Source: Pomacea canaliculata
Taxonomy: Eukaryota; Mollusca; Gastropoda; Architaenioglossa; Ampullariidae
Direction of reading: 5' to 3'
DNA: 64,000 nt
Assembly (NCBI RefSeq): GCF_003073045.1
Contig: NC_037594.1
Coordinates: forward strand, 20,590,927 to 20,654,926
Below are positions 1 through 11,700 of the stretch, piece by piece. Below the pieces are notes generated by a model that was not told the origin of the DNA, searched no databases, and saw nothing but the letters and a program-made list of their open reading frames with translations. How positions within the stretch are numbered: the stretch's first letter is position 1; every line of letters starts with the position of its first letter. The translations under genes were made by a program, and so were the position numbers.

Positions 1-645
1 CATCTTATTCCTAGAAAATGGCATAGGCGTCGGTTGGTAAAGGTCTGGAGCTTGTTGTTGATGGTGTTTGTCGCTCTCCCCGTTTCAGAACCATACTGTA
101 GGACTGCCTTCACAATGGTGTTGAAGATGTGGATCTTACTGTAGAAGGATAATGCTCGGGAGTTCCAGATGGGGCGTAGGTTGTTGAAAGCATGCCTGGC
201 CTTGTTGATACAGATTTTCGATGTCATCGTCCCCTCCACCATCCATGTTGACAATGCTCCCCAGATACACGAAGTGATCTGTTTCCAGGATGCTCTCTAC
301 ATGAAGTTGGATTGGGAGTTCCTGCTTGTTGTTTATTCTCATCACTTCAATCATCTTTCTGTTGACCTTTAAGACAGTCTTCTTCACTTCCTCTGCTAGC
401 TTGCTCAGTTTGGTTTGTGCATTCTGCTGCTGAGAGGAGGCTAATGTCATCTGCAAAGTCCAGGTCCTCTAGCTATTTGGTGAAGGTCCATTGGCTACCA
501 GTTTTGTCATTTTGGGTCATCTTGCGTATAATCCAGTCTATGACCATCAGAAAGATTGTTGGTGATCATATGCAACCCTGTCTTATGCCAGTCTTCATTA
601 CGAAAGGTTTTGTGAGTTTGCTGTTGTAGATAACTTGGTAGGACG
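1..645 (-). mobile_element. LINE reverse transcriptase fragment (non-LTR retrotransposon)
   Basis: Read on the minus strand, the segment translates to the middle and thumb of a LINE reverse transcriptase. It starts near 645 with a stretch like YNSKLTKPFVMKTGIRQG, passes through DLDFADD (the catalytic YADD/FADD box, near 450-470), then KLSKLAEEVKKT, LKVNRK and FVYLGSIVNMDGG, and ends with NKLQTFTNRR at the window edge. The frame is broken: there is a stop just before LEDLDFADD and the frame changes after the FADD box and after DDDIEN, so this is a dead copy. It begins abruptly in the middle of the RT domain, which is the usual 5' truncation of LINEs; the 3' part lies outside the window. The clade was not assigned. 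Confidence 0.85.
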
Positions 646-1943
646 AGTAATATTACTATTGCAGCAACAGTTTTTATGCATACATTTTAATTGATGTCAT
701 GCCCTTATCTGTTTTTTCCTATTTTGAAAGACATATGAAGGCCTACAGATTATTAAATAATTGTGAGAGTGACCATAAGTGGCATAATTAATGATTACAA
801 ATGGAAAACTAGTTGTTTTTTTTCCACATTTCTCGATCGTTTATTTATAGGTGTGTGTAACATTTAATTGGACGTTTTTATTAGTCAATATTGATGTGTA
901 TTAAGTGATGATCTTATGTTTCTCTTGGCAGACACAACAATTTCCTGAAAAGTAAAATGTGTTTTGATTTTCTGTATTATATCAGGAATACAGCAAGTGC
1001 AAGAGGACAAGTGTTAAACTATTTCACTACACTGACACCACCCGTCCTTCCTATATAACTTGAGTCTGTGAAGTGGTAGATTAAAATTGATAATAATATC
1101 ACATTTTGAAGAGTTTGCAAGAGAAATCAGCCCAGACAATGTGGGCTACCCATGCTAGCATACAAGTATTACACTAATATTCTTAAAAATAATTTCCTTA
1201 GCCGTATAGATGTCTGGTTGATATAAATGTGTGAATATTTACCAAAAATTTATTATTTGATACACATTTTACCATATTTTATAGTAATCCAATTTACTAT
1301 ATCTCAAGCAGCTGGCAGGATTCATAAATAGGAGTGGCTTACCTATAGCAATAGTAATGTATTTTGCCTCTATTCTTTGTTTTAGAATTCTTGATCATCA
1401 TTTGAAACAATGCCTTAAATGTAATTATATACCCATCTTAACAGCTTGTACTTTTTAAACTATACACTATTTACCTAGAGCTTTTTTTTCTTTCCATAAA
1501 TAAACATGAACCTATTTATCTTGTATATAAAAAAAAGTTTAATTACATTTGTTAATTCCCTGCTATTTCTCATAATCCATTTATATTATTTTTTTATTAT
1601 TATTAAAATAACCGTGTAAGAATGTATTACTGTAGTTTGAAACAACAACTACTGCCCTTTAAGAAATTCTTCCTTTCATAATTTCGAGTACGCAAAAAGC
1701 AATTAAGTCGCTTCCAAATATATTTTTCTTCTAAGCATTCTTTCGCGTTTTCTATCTAAGCAGGGGACGTAACTAGCTTTACTAAGATCTTTGAATTTGC
1801 TTCCCTTTTTGAGACGTTCGTCTCATTCTTTCGGTCAACGTCTCTAAAGTTTATTTCGTCATAACATTTGAAATTTAATGCGTTGAGCAAAGGAATTTGG
1901 TAACATTTCATTTAACGGTTCGGTTATTGATACAAATATAAAT
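646..1943. other. Intergenic, AT-rich, 5' flank of the ASB-like gene
   Basis: I see no gene. The stretch is AT-rich with simple T and A runs. The last 200 bases presumably hold the promoter and 5' UTR of the gene starting at 1944. They include a short inverted repeat, gagacg-tt-cgtctc, at 1811-1824. No clear TATA box was found. Confidence 0.5.
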
Positions 1944-3525
1944 ATGGCATCGATGTCTGCTGAAACGCAACAGGAATCGAGGGAAGATGTTCCTGGTCTC
2001 CCACCTCTACCACCTCTACCACCTCCGATGGTTGGCCTGTGTCTGTCTCCACGTCAGTCCTCAGGTATGATATGTTTGTCATCTCATCTGTCACTTGTGG
2101 GATGGATTCTTCTTTTTTTGCATGACTAGCAGATGAGTTGATTTTAAAATAAAGTCCCCAACTGACTCACGATGATATCGACGCAGTATATGTTGTGATG
2201 CTTCTATCCATTATAAGAATCAAAGAAAAGGTCTGTTTATCACTTCTGTTCGGAGGTAAAAATAATCCCGTTAAAAATAATCTTTTTTTCCCCTTTACAA
2301 TTATAGTTCATACAAGCACACGGCAGACCTGCCAGAAGGAGATGCAGTTTTTGCTGGTGAGAGCTGTAGAAAAACAAGAGATATCTGTGATACTACAACT
2401 GGCAAGACAAGGAGTTAATTTGGACTGCACCGTTCTTTACAGCAAAACTCCTCTCACACATGCAATCGAGTTAGGCCATGTAAATGTTGCTAAGCAACTT
2501 GTAATCTCTGGAGCTGAAGTTAATTTGCCTGAGATGTTAGCTCAAGCAAGAAGGCCATTGCATTTAGCTGTAACCATAGGATCAATGAACTTCTTCTGTT
2601 CTTACTGCAGAAGGGAGCTGCAGTTGATGGCCAGGATGGCTGTGGTGTGACCCCATTGCATCAAGCTTCCTTTTTAGGAGATTTCAGATCAGTTGAAGTC
2701 TTGCTGGCAGCAGGAGCGTCAATCAGAAAAGGGGATTCTGTAGGAAGGACTGCTTTTCATCGAGCAGTGGAAGGCAACCATTTTGAACTTGCTGATTTTC
2801 TTTTGTCCCAAGGGGCTGACATCAATGCTGTGGACAATCTAGGCTGGACAGCTTTGTATCAGTGCATTGTATTTTGTCAGCGGTATAATGTCAAGTACTT
2901 GCTGACCAGAGGAGCCTCACCTAATGGTCAGGACTACAAAGGAGAATCTCCCCTGGTTATTGCTTGTGATCCTCTGCGTCATGGCAACATCTACACAGTC
3001 CTGTCATCAGCCATGGACTTCTACAAGCGAGTGAAAAAAATACCTACTCCAGCATTGCAGAGTCTTTTGCTTGGTGAAAGAGAGTGCAGCAACTGTGAGC
3101 TAAAGATTGTGCATCAGCTGATCAGGGCAGGTGCAGATGTCAGCCAGGCACCAGTGAGATTGTTGTGGCAGTCCCCACACTGCTCCCAGTCCCGATACAG
3201 CATGATTCGTTACCTGGTGCTTTGTGGCTCCAGAATACAAGCAGATGACCTTGACAACAAGCTGTTCCCAAATCAGACTGAGAAGTTTCGAAAGTGGCTT
3301 CAGGAACAATTTGTACATCAGATTAGCCTGCAGAGGCTGTGCCGCACTGCTGTTCGGGGTTCTCTTAGAAAAAGAGGAAGGGATATTCAAGAATCAGTGA
3401 ATCTTTTGCCTGTGCCACAAAAGATGAAACAGTTTTTGAATGTGTCAGAATTTTGGACATACATGTCAAAGAATCAGATAGCTGATAGACGTTGTAGCGT
3501 ATGCTCCCAAAACTGCTTGGAGTAG
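1944..3525 (+). CDS. Ankyrin repeat and SOCS box (ASB-like) protein, two exons, one frame break
   Basis: Probable substrate receptor of an Elongin BC-Cullin-5 ubiquitin ligase. Exon 1 is 1944-2064 (donor CAG|gtatga) and exon 2 is 2307-3525 (acceptor ttatag). They join in frame (phase 1) across a 242-base intron. The N-terminus has a proline-rich LPPLPPLPPP stretch. About six or seven ankyrin repeats follow, e.g. KTPLTHAIELGHVNVAKQLV, RRPLHLAVTIGSMN, GVTPLHQASFLGDFRSVEVL and GRTAFHRAVEGNHFELADFL. The C-terminal SOCS box has a BC box (SLQRLCRTAVRGSL) and a Cul5-box-like LPVPQKMKQFL. Near 2588-2600, inside a canonical repeat, the frame shifts by one, so the ORF ending at 2650 and the ORF starting upstream of 2647 are parts of one protein of about 440 aa. 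A sequencing indel or a real mutation would both explain it. The exact ASB subtype is not clear. Confidence 0.85.
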
Positions 3526-6142
3526 ATTCTTCCACATTCTGGAAATTTTACATTCTGTCATCCTTTAACTTTGAGGTCTAAATGCTTTGAGAGAGAGTGT
3601 GGTCTGTGTAGATGTGGACATGTACACATGCTCATACAAATGTATGTTGGTATACAATAAGTAATACAAATGAATTCTGCTGCAACATTAATTTATAGCA
3701 TGGTTCCTGCAGAAGTCAGGTAGCAAAGCATACAATCTTGCTAAGTTAAAATTTAAACAGCAATGTAATTTATATTTTAAAGTAATCCTTGATTTATCCC
3801 TTTTATTTGAGCATTTTCTTGTGTGGAGAGAAGTGCACAGGAGGAACTTGTGACAGTTTGCTTTGAAAAAATGAGTCTGATTTGGTTGATAAAAGTAAAA
3901 ATATCACCGCTTAATGTTGTAGTAGTCTTTGCTATTGGAGACATCCTTATGCCAAAACATTGAATTCAGTCATTCATTGTGGAGATATGCAGTCAAGATG
4001 ATAGAGATGTACTCTTTGAAGCAAGAAGTTAAACATATGCGGTTTATTTTAATGTTGACAGATTTAAATAAAATAAAAATCAGCGGACTTAGTGTCAAGA
4101 GCACCGACATTTCCAAAACTAATTTAAGTTGGTTGGTTTATTGAGTAGGAAAGTGCTTCCACCTTACAGCGATTTTGCACTATGGTGGGAGAGGGAGGGG
4201 GGAGGAAACTCCCAACGCCTAGCCCTACAAACATAATCTAAGTGTGAATCATTCCTAGCCTCATTCAAGGGAAGGTGTGATAACTGCAGGTGTTAAAGAA
4301 AAATGAAACTGAAACTGGAATCAGAAATTAATCTTTTGCATATGTATGGCTTACTCTGATGGAATGTTATATTTTACTGTTATACTTGTTAGTTTGTAAA
4401 GGGTATTACTATGATGAAGTAATTTATTTCCACTGATTTAATGATGATAAAACAGTTAAAATCATTATCTGTTTTGTACATATTTTTGTGTCTTTTAATT
4501 TTCTTGTTGTTTAATTGCATGTGATAAATAGAGCCAATGTGTGATCATTGAACCATCAAAAATGAAGCCAGTTGAAACAAATTTGCCATTTGTGATATTA
4601 GTTTCTGACCAGTTTTTAATTTATTAATATTAATTTAATGAGGAGAGAGCAGTTGCAATAGCTGCCAGAGTTGGTGTGCTATGTATGTGAGAGTGGATGG
4701 TGGTTTTAACGGGCGTTAATAACACTGCAACATTGGTGATACCTATAGTACTGGGACCTCCTTTTAGATGAGCCAAATTATCGTATGCAAGTATTTTACA
4801 CGACTTGTATGCTATTACATTCTTTCATTGTTTTTTGGTTTTCACGTCAAGGCTTTTCGGGAAAGAGTGGAGGTGGGGATGGTGCTCGTGAACGGTGTGG
4901 CGAGATTTTAAGTGACTGGCTTGTGAACATTACCTAACGCTCCCCTGTATGGTTATGTTAACATGGGGTGGTAAAAGTATCGTAATATCTGTCACCCATG
5001 CCCCCAGCTCCCTGGGGCTACTGTTTCGTGTTTAATAGAAAGCGTAGGAACATTGTAACAAGCATCGTGGTATAGTATCAGGACATTATAAGTCATTTTG
5101 CAGAGGGATATGCAACGTTTTCCAAGTCTTATCATTGTTAAGGGCAGCAATAACAAAATATAAAAAGCGTATGTATTGCAAATGTGTTGACAAACAAGTC
5201 TAGAGTTAGCATGTTATAATGACCCAAATGTTTTCTCCAAAGCCATTGGTTTCCTGGGACCATCGCGTTTCAAATGTTCTGCAGCAGTCGTCCTTTGAAA
5301 ACAACCATCACTCTCTCTCTAAAGTAGCAGCAATAATAAGAACAGTTTTTTTTCAAGACCAACAGATGGAATTAATGAAAAGTATGCGTGAGAATGAAAA
5401 TCTAACAAAAAGGACCGGATAAATACAAAGAAACGTCACTGTCAGACAGTATACAGTAAGTGAAAGAGTGTTTGTGTGTGTGTGCGCGCGCGCGTGCAGT
5501 TGTTTGAATCAAAGAGAGAGAGAGGAATGGACAGACACAGAGAACAGTTTCAGATTGCATCACGCACAAACTTTCTCATTGTGTTAGTAGGATCACAAAA
5601 TATACAGATGACCTTAGTCCCTGGGTCATACGGCTGGTTATCAAACATGGACAGTTGTGGTGTGTTCTTTATTTCAATATTTGTTTGGTTCTCGCCAACA
5701 CGTGAAGCCATGAGCTCAACTGATGCTGTCAAAAACACGTGTCAAAGTTTGAATGGTTTCGCTTTAATGCAGAAGGATTTTTGTTCTTTGTGTCCTCGTA
5801 TCACATATTAAGTAAAAAGAAAATAAAGGCACACAATAGCCTACTAAACACAAATGTAGCTACATAATTTTGAAACATTTTTAACAGAATCCATGTTTCT
5901 AAGACGGGATCAACTGGAATTAAGAAAGATATCATTTTCTTTCACTATTGAAGTGTTTTCGAAATCAGAAAAAGACCAACCAAAAGGCACCAGATGTCAA
6001 TCTTAGCTGCCTAAATAATCAAACGAACTTTTTTTGGAGAAACTGTAGGGACATGGAGGTAAGTCGATCCGCGTTGTTACGGAAATGCACAAAAAGTTGT
6101 CGAGCATGGATCAGAGCATGCGGCATGCTGCGCAGGATACTG
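3526..6142. other. 3' flank of the ASB-like gene and intergenic sequence
   Basis: No further gene is supported. Overlapping AATAAA motifs at 4067-4077 are candidate poly(A) signals for the ASB-like gene. A short GT/GC-alternating run lies at about 5471-5495 and a GA-rich run follows it. The stretch 4140-4330 (G-rich run, then a GAAACTGAAACTGG-like segment) may be an interspersed repeat but has no diagnostic ends. Confidence 0.5.
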
Positions 6143-6838
6143 TTAAAATGCATGATGGGGTCCACCTGCGTGACCAGAACCACCACTAAATAACTTCATC
6201 ATCATCTGCATCATCATCATCTGCATCATGGGAGGGGCCTCGCCCATGCTCGTCATCAGCGACGGGAGGATCAGAGGAAGCAGGCTGCTAACTACCCCCG
6301 GGTTACCTCCAGACTGGGCTATTACTAGAGGCAGCAATGAGGCCATATCTGTCGAGAAAAAAGAATGTATTCAAAATCTTGCAAATGTTTCAGGGGGAAT
6401 CATTTGATAAAGTTTATAAACTAATCTAAAAATCGCGAGAAACGTTTAAATTCGTGACGACCAGAAACATGGCCAGCAAAGAGAGACGGAGAGACAAACA
6501 AACAGCAGATATATAGAGAAAATGAGACAGAGATATGAGGGAGAGGTGAAAAAAAGCAAGAAATTTGGCAAAGGGAAGCACAGAAGACTTTATTACAGGT
6601 GATAACGATGATGGAAAAAATATTAACACACGAATAACAGCATAAATATACACTTTTCCATGCGTGAGCACGCACGTTTGTGCACACACACACGCGAAGC
6701 GATCCTGGAGGGACGTGGGAAGAACGGACAGACAAATGCATATTTTACTACTAACATCTACATACTTGGTGGCAATTGGGCATGCACCGTAGGCAGGAAG
6801 ACGACCAGGATCAGAATAAAAGCCACTTGTTTCTTCAT
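6143..6838 (-). CDS. Met-rich secreted protein 1 (92 aa), novel family
   Basis: Two coding exons on the minus strand: 6838-6766 (donor ACCAA|gtatgt) and 6348-6143 (acceptor ctcgacag). They join in phase 1 with no frame error. The first exon encodes a classic signal peptide, MKKQVAFILILVVFLPTVHA, with predicted cleavage before QLPP. The mature protein of about 72 aa is hydrophobic and Met-rich: LLPLVIAQSGGNPG, SSLLPLILPSLM, then PPMMQMMMMQMMMKLF, and ends in a Gly/His tail, GGSGHAGGPHHAF. There is no cysteine and no known domain. A 5' UTR splice acceptor sits just upstream of the ATG (exon begins at 6844). The exon layout and composition match the genes at 35292-36045 and 41133-43200. The function is unknown; a secreted matrix protein is a guess from composition. 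Confidence 0.82.
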
Positions 6839-8624
6839 GATGACCTGCACCACAAAAGATTACCTGATGGTCAGCAAGCATACTCCCCACATTTTACACA
6901 AATCATCTTTTGAAAGTGTTGCCATAATTTCTTTCAGAAGTAAAATATTTCACAAAAAGGAATCTACAAAAGAAACAAAAACTTTTGTTTTTAGGTAAAT
7001 ATCTAAACTGTAAAGGAAAAATGTTTGAATGAAGTTCTAAGACATCGTCTTTAGCAAGTAATTATCTGTATACTTTGGCGAGAACTTTTTGTTTTGTTTG
7101 GCACTACTGTCTGATGAGTCTGGTGATGTTGTGGAAGAATAACAGTAATAGGCAGCACATTTGACAGGTAGTGTTATTAACACAAAATCTGCTAAATTTC
7201 ACTAGTCTTGCCAACTCGGAAATTTGGTGGAACGTTTGAGGTTCGTATGAAACACTAGGGCGGGAAAGTGGTAGCGATAGAGTGAAAATGCCTAGCCAAA
7301 GCTATGTCTTCATTAATTTTTCAAGCAAACAGTTAATGCCGGGGTTAACATGGTTCAGCAGGATCAACGATCAACGCAGGTCCTAGTTTCCTTTGTCAAC
7401 TAGAAAGAATGCATACTTCAGAACCGAAGATCCTGAAGAAGTTTCAGGATGGAAAAAAAAAAAAAAAAAAACTCCCACAATGAGTTATGCGAACCTTTTT
7501 TCTGGCTAGTCTATCTTCACTGATGACTGGCTGAGCTCTTGTATCAAAAAAGACGAAGACAGTATATAAGATGAAATACTGAACGAGTTTATACTCGGTA
7601 ACCCCAACTTAAGCTTTTTAAAAAATAATGTATATACTTATTTTATGAAATTCTTTGTTACTAGTCGCACCAATGTCCTTTGGAACCCCTCGCATATTAG
7701 TAGAAGGGGTAGGTCTCAGTGTTTGGGAGCAATCATTTTCAATGCACCAACTATCAATTTGAGTATTTTAAAAAACTCAAACCTACGCCACCGATGAGCT
7801 CTAAACCAATTTCTGGTTGATTAAATGAAGATTCTGGTTGATTAAATGTCCGAATGTCTGAACCATAACATTAGGTGCGTCATCGGCGTTAGCTGAGGAA
7901 TTAGTCATGACCTGCTCTTTCCCTCTCTTGTCGCTTTTTTTGTATTTCACAGCTCTTGCATTTTAACATGGAAAGTACAATAAGGCACTTGTTAAAAGGC
8001 GAACATGCTAGAAATAGTTCGCTTTTAAGGCTATGACAATCTCCTCTCGTTGTGACCCTTGTTGATGTTCTGTCATTGACGTCCGCTTATTTTCAGAAAT
8101 AATGAAGAAATAAGAAATAAAATAAATAAAACTGTTATAAAAAGAAAAAGGAAATCTTCCTAAAACGGAGATCTACTTTTGCTGTAACCAATACAGTGGA
8201 GGTATGTTAGGAGCGAGATAGACGATGTATTACAAAAATCAAGACAATAAGAAGCCGAAGTATATACATGTATATATATAATTATATATGTCAAATACTT
8301 GACAGTCACCGGATTATTTAGAAGCATAAAAGTGTTTACTGTTTACCAATAACATTTTATATCAGTTAAGGTTTATGTAAACAGAACTTATCTGTCGTGC
8401 TAGTTAGAGACATTTTGATTACCTAGTTGTAAACTCACGATATGTATACTGTATAAGTTTATATATATATTACATTTAGTTCACTTGCTTTTCGTCTGAT
8501 ACAAAAACCCTCATAGAAATCGGAGTGGCTAAAGGAAACGAAGAAGAAAAAAGCAGTCTGTTATAATTATTTTGACCAGTGAACTCTATTCAGGCGACAC
8601 ATTAGGGCAGTCAAAAGACATCAC

Positions 8625-8770
8625 CTGGTAGGTGCGTACAGCAGCCTCAACCGTCTGTCAAGGTCACACGTCGGCGATGGTGGCCGCGACGATGACCAAT
8701 CTCTTCCTTCTTCCAACAGTCTGGTGGTCGTGTTGGCGGTGGCTGCTATTTAAAGGATCCTCTGATGTCA
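8625..8770 (-). promoter_or_regulatory. Candidate promoter and non-coding first exon of Met-rich gene 1
   Basis: On the minus strand a TATA-like TTTAAATAG (8754-8746) is followed about 120 bases later by a good splice donor, ACCAG|gtgatg, after position 8625. A CRE-like TGACATCA (8770-8763) lies just upstream of the TATA box. A perfect CRE, TGACGTCA, lies at 9094-9101. An exon from about 8720 to 8625 could splice to the acceptor at 6845. The link is inferred from the layout shared with the other two Met-rich genes; the transcript is not proven. Confidence 0.45.
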
Positions 8771-11700
8771 TAACTCGGTTGCAATTCACGTCGACACGTG
8801 CAGGCGGTGCGTGCGGGGCCGTTACCTCATCTTCAAGAAGCGGGACATTGCAGAGAGTGAGTGACCCCGGCGTGTCAGGTAAGCGGATAGACGAAGGCGG
8901 TCGTTTAAGCATAACAGATGACAGCTGATGAAGGTGAAAAGGAAAACGAATCTAACAGCCAGCTAAAAAGAGATCCAAAAAAAAAAAAAGAAAAAAGAAC
9001 CCCCCCCCAAAAAAAAAAAAAACACGAGTTTGTGCAGAGTCGTGCGGAAAGTGATGGATGAGAGGAGGAAAATCGGTTTGCAAGTCAGTTCAGTGACGTC
9101 AGATGAACACGAAAGTACAAAGATCACAATGGTGTGGGCTGAAATGGGTAGGTCTGAAAACTTGCACAAACAAAAGGCAAATGACAGAAAAAATCATCAT
9201 ATTTTTTTTCAAAGCATTAAGCTTCTATTTTTGCATACAAGAAAAGGGATGGCAGAGATTTCACTTTAATAATTCATTCGTGATTTGTGCGGCACATACT
9301 CAGGTTCGTAAGGAGCGTGCTTTAAGGCTTCAGACAAAAAACGAGACATGGACAACATAGGAAGGAACGAAAGGATGAAACAACAGTACTGATGACTAAA
9401 TAAAGACAAATAGAAAAACGTAAAGAGGAATCGGATAGCAAGAACCAACAGTGTCCTGATTCGACATCAGAAGACGAGTAGGGAAGTAGCAATAAGCGGA
9501 AAGGGCGAGGGGGAAGGACTGAAAATGAAGTAACAATCCATGGACTGTTGCTAGGAGTAATGTTTAATAAAAAGGTGTCTTCAGTGCTGTGCACCAGAAG
9601 TCTCTACGTGCAGTTAAAAAAAAAAAAAACGCAAAAGTTTATGATACTCTCATTATGCTTATTTTTAAACCACGATCATAAATTATCATTAAGTTTAGTT
9701 TTTGTTTGTTAGACCACGAACACATTCTCGTTACGTCTATTTTCAAAACAAAATTCTCGACACATTATTTTTAAACTACTATTATCTCATTAAGTTTATT
9801 TTTAACCAGAAAAAACGCATTTCGTTTATTTTTAAGGTCTCATAATCTCATCACACTTATTTATAGACTTATAGATTACGACGATCTTGTTAGAGGATTT
9901 GAACACACACCACGGTTGGCGTAAGATGGAGTCATAGTAGCGTATGCTTCAAAAGAAACACTGTTACATTACAGAAAGAACTACAAGTACATGTAACACA
10001 TGAACCATCATCCAACAACCTTGATTATCCAAGTAGCATTACGCACAAGGGTCTGGAAGGCTAAACTCGTGGGTTTCGTATGATTATTCAGATATACATC
10101 GACGTAGCAGACAGGAGAGGGAGTGATCATTTAATTTATGAAAAGCCCGAATAAAAATTAATCCCCAAATATCTTCAAAACGCTGTAATACCGTGTAATC
10201 CATGTTTTATTTTAGTAGTCACTCACCAGCCTCAGCGGAGGTCGCAAGACCACCCACCTACAACGTATTGTGAATCCGTTATCTGTGACAAAAGAAAAAC
10301 TGTATTAACTAGCAGCAGTGTATCCGGACAGTCATGTTCACAAATAAAGAGAAAACGGAAAAAGAAGAGTGGGAGCTGTCATGAGTATGAAGTGTTAATC
10401 CGAAAAAACTTTATTATCGGCACACATTTGTCAGGAAGGAAAGTGCTAACAAGTTCGCACTGATTTTGCACTGTGAGACACTATACAGCCTTCTCTAAAA
10501 GCATGGAAGGTTGTTACAACGATTCTTGTAAACATCGATATGAATTAGGCGTAGGTAATAAGTGTATCTGGTGGTGCAAACACAAGATTAGTTTGTAGAT
10601 GTTGAAGGCATACGTGGGTTGGTATAGCAAACTATGATTGGGTTCAGACGGAAAAGACAACTCTTCGCGAATGGCGGATTTGTTTATTTGTTTGTTTGAA
10701 TGAGTGATTGAGCAGCTTTGTAGGTCAGCTCTTTAAGGCTATGAAAGTATTTATTTGCAGATATACGTTTTATTAAGAGAGGACAAAACCCTGGTAATAT
10801 ATTCACCGATCCTTGTATAACCTGGCATGTTTCTGACACCTTTATATCTTCATTTATCACAAACTGCGTGCCGTCAACCGCTCCATAGGACGTCTCTAAC
10901 GCCGGGAACACGACAGAATAGAGGTCTGTCTAAAATTAGATCGATTACTCCTTCTATCCCTCCCCCATCCAAAAAAATGTCAAACAACATATCCCTACCT
11001 TCAACACACACAAAAGCATAGGCACACTTATATGCAAAGATTAGCATAAATATCTGATCAGCCTGTTCCCAAAATAAAGTTCCTCCCTGAGGTCGAGCAA
11101 AATAATAGCATTGCCTTGCTTGACGTTTTTTTTGGTACATGTTAATAAATATTTAAAGGACACTGACACTCAACTTCAAAGACGGATGTTGAAATATCCT
11201 CAAGCGGTCAGTCATCGTCATGCACAGCAAAGAGGTCAATCCTGTAGCGTGACGGATGTAGTCATTAACATAAGGTCAAAGATCTTCCATTGGCTGTAGT
11301 CTTGACAACATAAGTGTAGTCATTTACATTCTTGATGTTAACTATATCTTTGGGGGATGGCGTTTGAAGACCTGAGAACAAAGGAGGTAAAGGTATTCAC
11401 CGAGATTTAAGAACAAACGGTCTCGTATTTGTTGAAAAGTATATGCAGGTATATACATATTTCTACCTGAAAGTCCATGCGTGTATATATGCATGTGCGT
11501 TCAAGACAAGTAATTAATGTTCTGGTGGCTAGAATGCTCAGATGTGGAGCAAAACGTCACTGGTTCCTGCTCCCAGTAAAGAAACTGGATTTGTCAGGGG
11601 AGGTAATGACGTCTTAAGGAGACCTTCGAGTACCACCTTTTCTGCCCTAGATACGGTAAACCACTTTCGTTCACAGCTTTTACGCTCACGAAGGTGTGAC

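Noticed and set aside
4140-4330. Similarity between aggaaagtgctt...gattttgcact here and aggaaagtgcta...gattttgcact near 10440
   Set aside because: Only about 40 bases align by eye; too little to call a repeat family.
10684-10911. Minus-strand frame with YGAVDGTQF, slightly like a Harbinger-type transposase motif
   Set aside because: Only one short motif matches; there are no flanking transposase segments, terminal repeats or target duplication.
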